Shown here piece after piece: positions 5,521 to 5,700 of a stretch of DNA of 5,700 nt (its first letter is position 1; every line of letters begins with the position of its first letter). Where the stretch lies: positions 1-5,700 of the forward strand of contig JAOZSS010000161.1 in assembly GCA_029939545.1 (NCBI GenBank). The letters run 5' to 3'. Below the pieces are notes generated by a model that did not search any database, was not told the origin of the DNA, and saw only the letters and a list, made by a program, of their open reading frames with translations. This DNA is from Kiritimatiellia bacterium (GTDB taxonomy: Bacteria > Verrucomicrobiota > Kiritimatiellia > UBA8416 > JABMPJ01). Position numbers and translations under genes: made by a program.

Positions 5521-5700
5521 ATGAAAAGAATAGCAACACTGATAATGACGGCCAGTCTGATTGCGGGAGCAGCGGTGGCTGGTGAAGGAGATGGGCATCA
5601 CGCAAAGGAAGCAGTGAAGGCGAAGATCATACAGCAGACAACGTGTCCGGTCATGGGCGGCAAGGTCAACATGGATCTCTATGTCGATCATGACGGCAAG
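5521..5700 (+). CDS. Small secreted protein with CPVMGG motif, probably metal-binding (5' part only)
   Basis: An ATG at 5521 follows AAAGGAG at 5505-5511 with a 9-base gap. The first 60 codons are open to the window edge. Residues 1-20 are a clear signal peptide (MKR start, hydrophobic core, Ala-Val-Ala before the cut), so the product is periplasmic. The mature start is Gly/Glu/Asp/His (GEGDGHH), a possible metal ligand. It leads to TTCPVMGGKVN (C42, M45) and LYVDHDGK (53-60). From general knowledge of the family, CPVMGG followed by a Tyr-Val-Asp-x-x-Gly-Lys strand is the front half of a YHS/TRASH-like domain that normally ends with a Cys-rich stretch; that half is outside the window. Its place between a TolC protein and presumed pump genes suggests a periplasmic metal-binding partner. 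Confidence 0.8.
   Translation, partial: MKRIATLIMTASLIAGAAVAGEGDGHHAKEAVKAKIIQQTTCPVMGGKVNMDLYVDHDGK

Noticed and set aside
1..5700. CRISPR arrays, tRNA or rRNA genes, and insertion sequences.
   Set aside because: No spaced repeat series, tRNA cloverleaf, rRNA-like sequence or transposase reading frame was seen. The only repeats are the two short tandem pairs reported.

Overview
The window (about 55-57% GC by eye) carries a metal-type two-component system followed by the first genes of an efflux operon. The host is a Gram-negative bacterium: it needs a sigma-54 system, a periplasmic sensor and a TolC-type outer membrane channel. The gene style and the short AT-containing tandem repeats between genes would suit a deltaproteobacterial or PVC-type (Planctomycetes/Verrucomicrobia/Lentisphaerae) lineage, but I cannot fix the phylum from sequence alone.

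Layout. Bases 1-259 hold no intact gene. They contain two and a half copies of a 20-bp tandem repeat (36-88), a weak promoter candidate, and a short open stretch that looks like the 3' end of a decayed gene (71-184). A membrane histidine kinase (260-2053, best start a TTG with a strong ribosome binding site) overlaps by 4 bp an NtrC-type response regulator with receiver, AAA+ and Fis-type HTH domains (2050-3387). The intergenic region 3388-3735 contains a 22-bp direct repeat in two copies (3434-3477), a near-consensus sigma-54 promoter with exact GG-N10-GC spacing (3557-3573), and a possible 52-codon leader ORF (3609-3767). Then come a stand-alone receiver protein (3739-4149), a TolC/CusC-like outer membrane efflux protein (4139-5503, overlapping by 11 bp), and the 5' end of a small secreted protein with a Cys-Pro-Val-Met-Gly-Gly motif (5521 to the window edge). 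All genes are on the + strand.

How they fit together. The kinase has a Cache-like periplasmic domain with a cluster of His, Met and Cys residues, as expected for a Cu/Ag/Zn-type metal sensor. Its partner keeps every residue needed to activate sigma-54 RNA polymerase (phospho-Asp, Walker A/B, GAFTGA). The next transcription unit starts with a good sigma-54 promoter, with a tandem repeat about 80 bp upstream of the -24 element, where enhancer sites usually lie. The simplest reading is a local circuit resembling ZraSR in logic: periplasmic metal, kinase, NtrC-type activator, sigma-54 promoter, receiver + TolC + metal-binding secreted protein. An RND adaptor and pump probably follow beyond the window (inference). 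The most unusual points are the sigma-54 wiring of a CusC-like operon, the atypical lone receiver as its first clear gene, the metal-ligand-like motif in the sensor, and the possible His-rich leader peptide.
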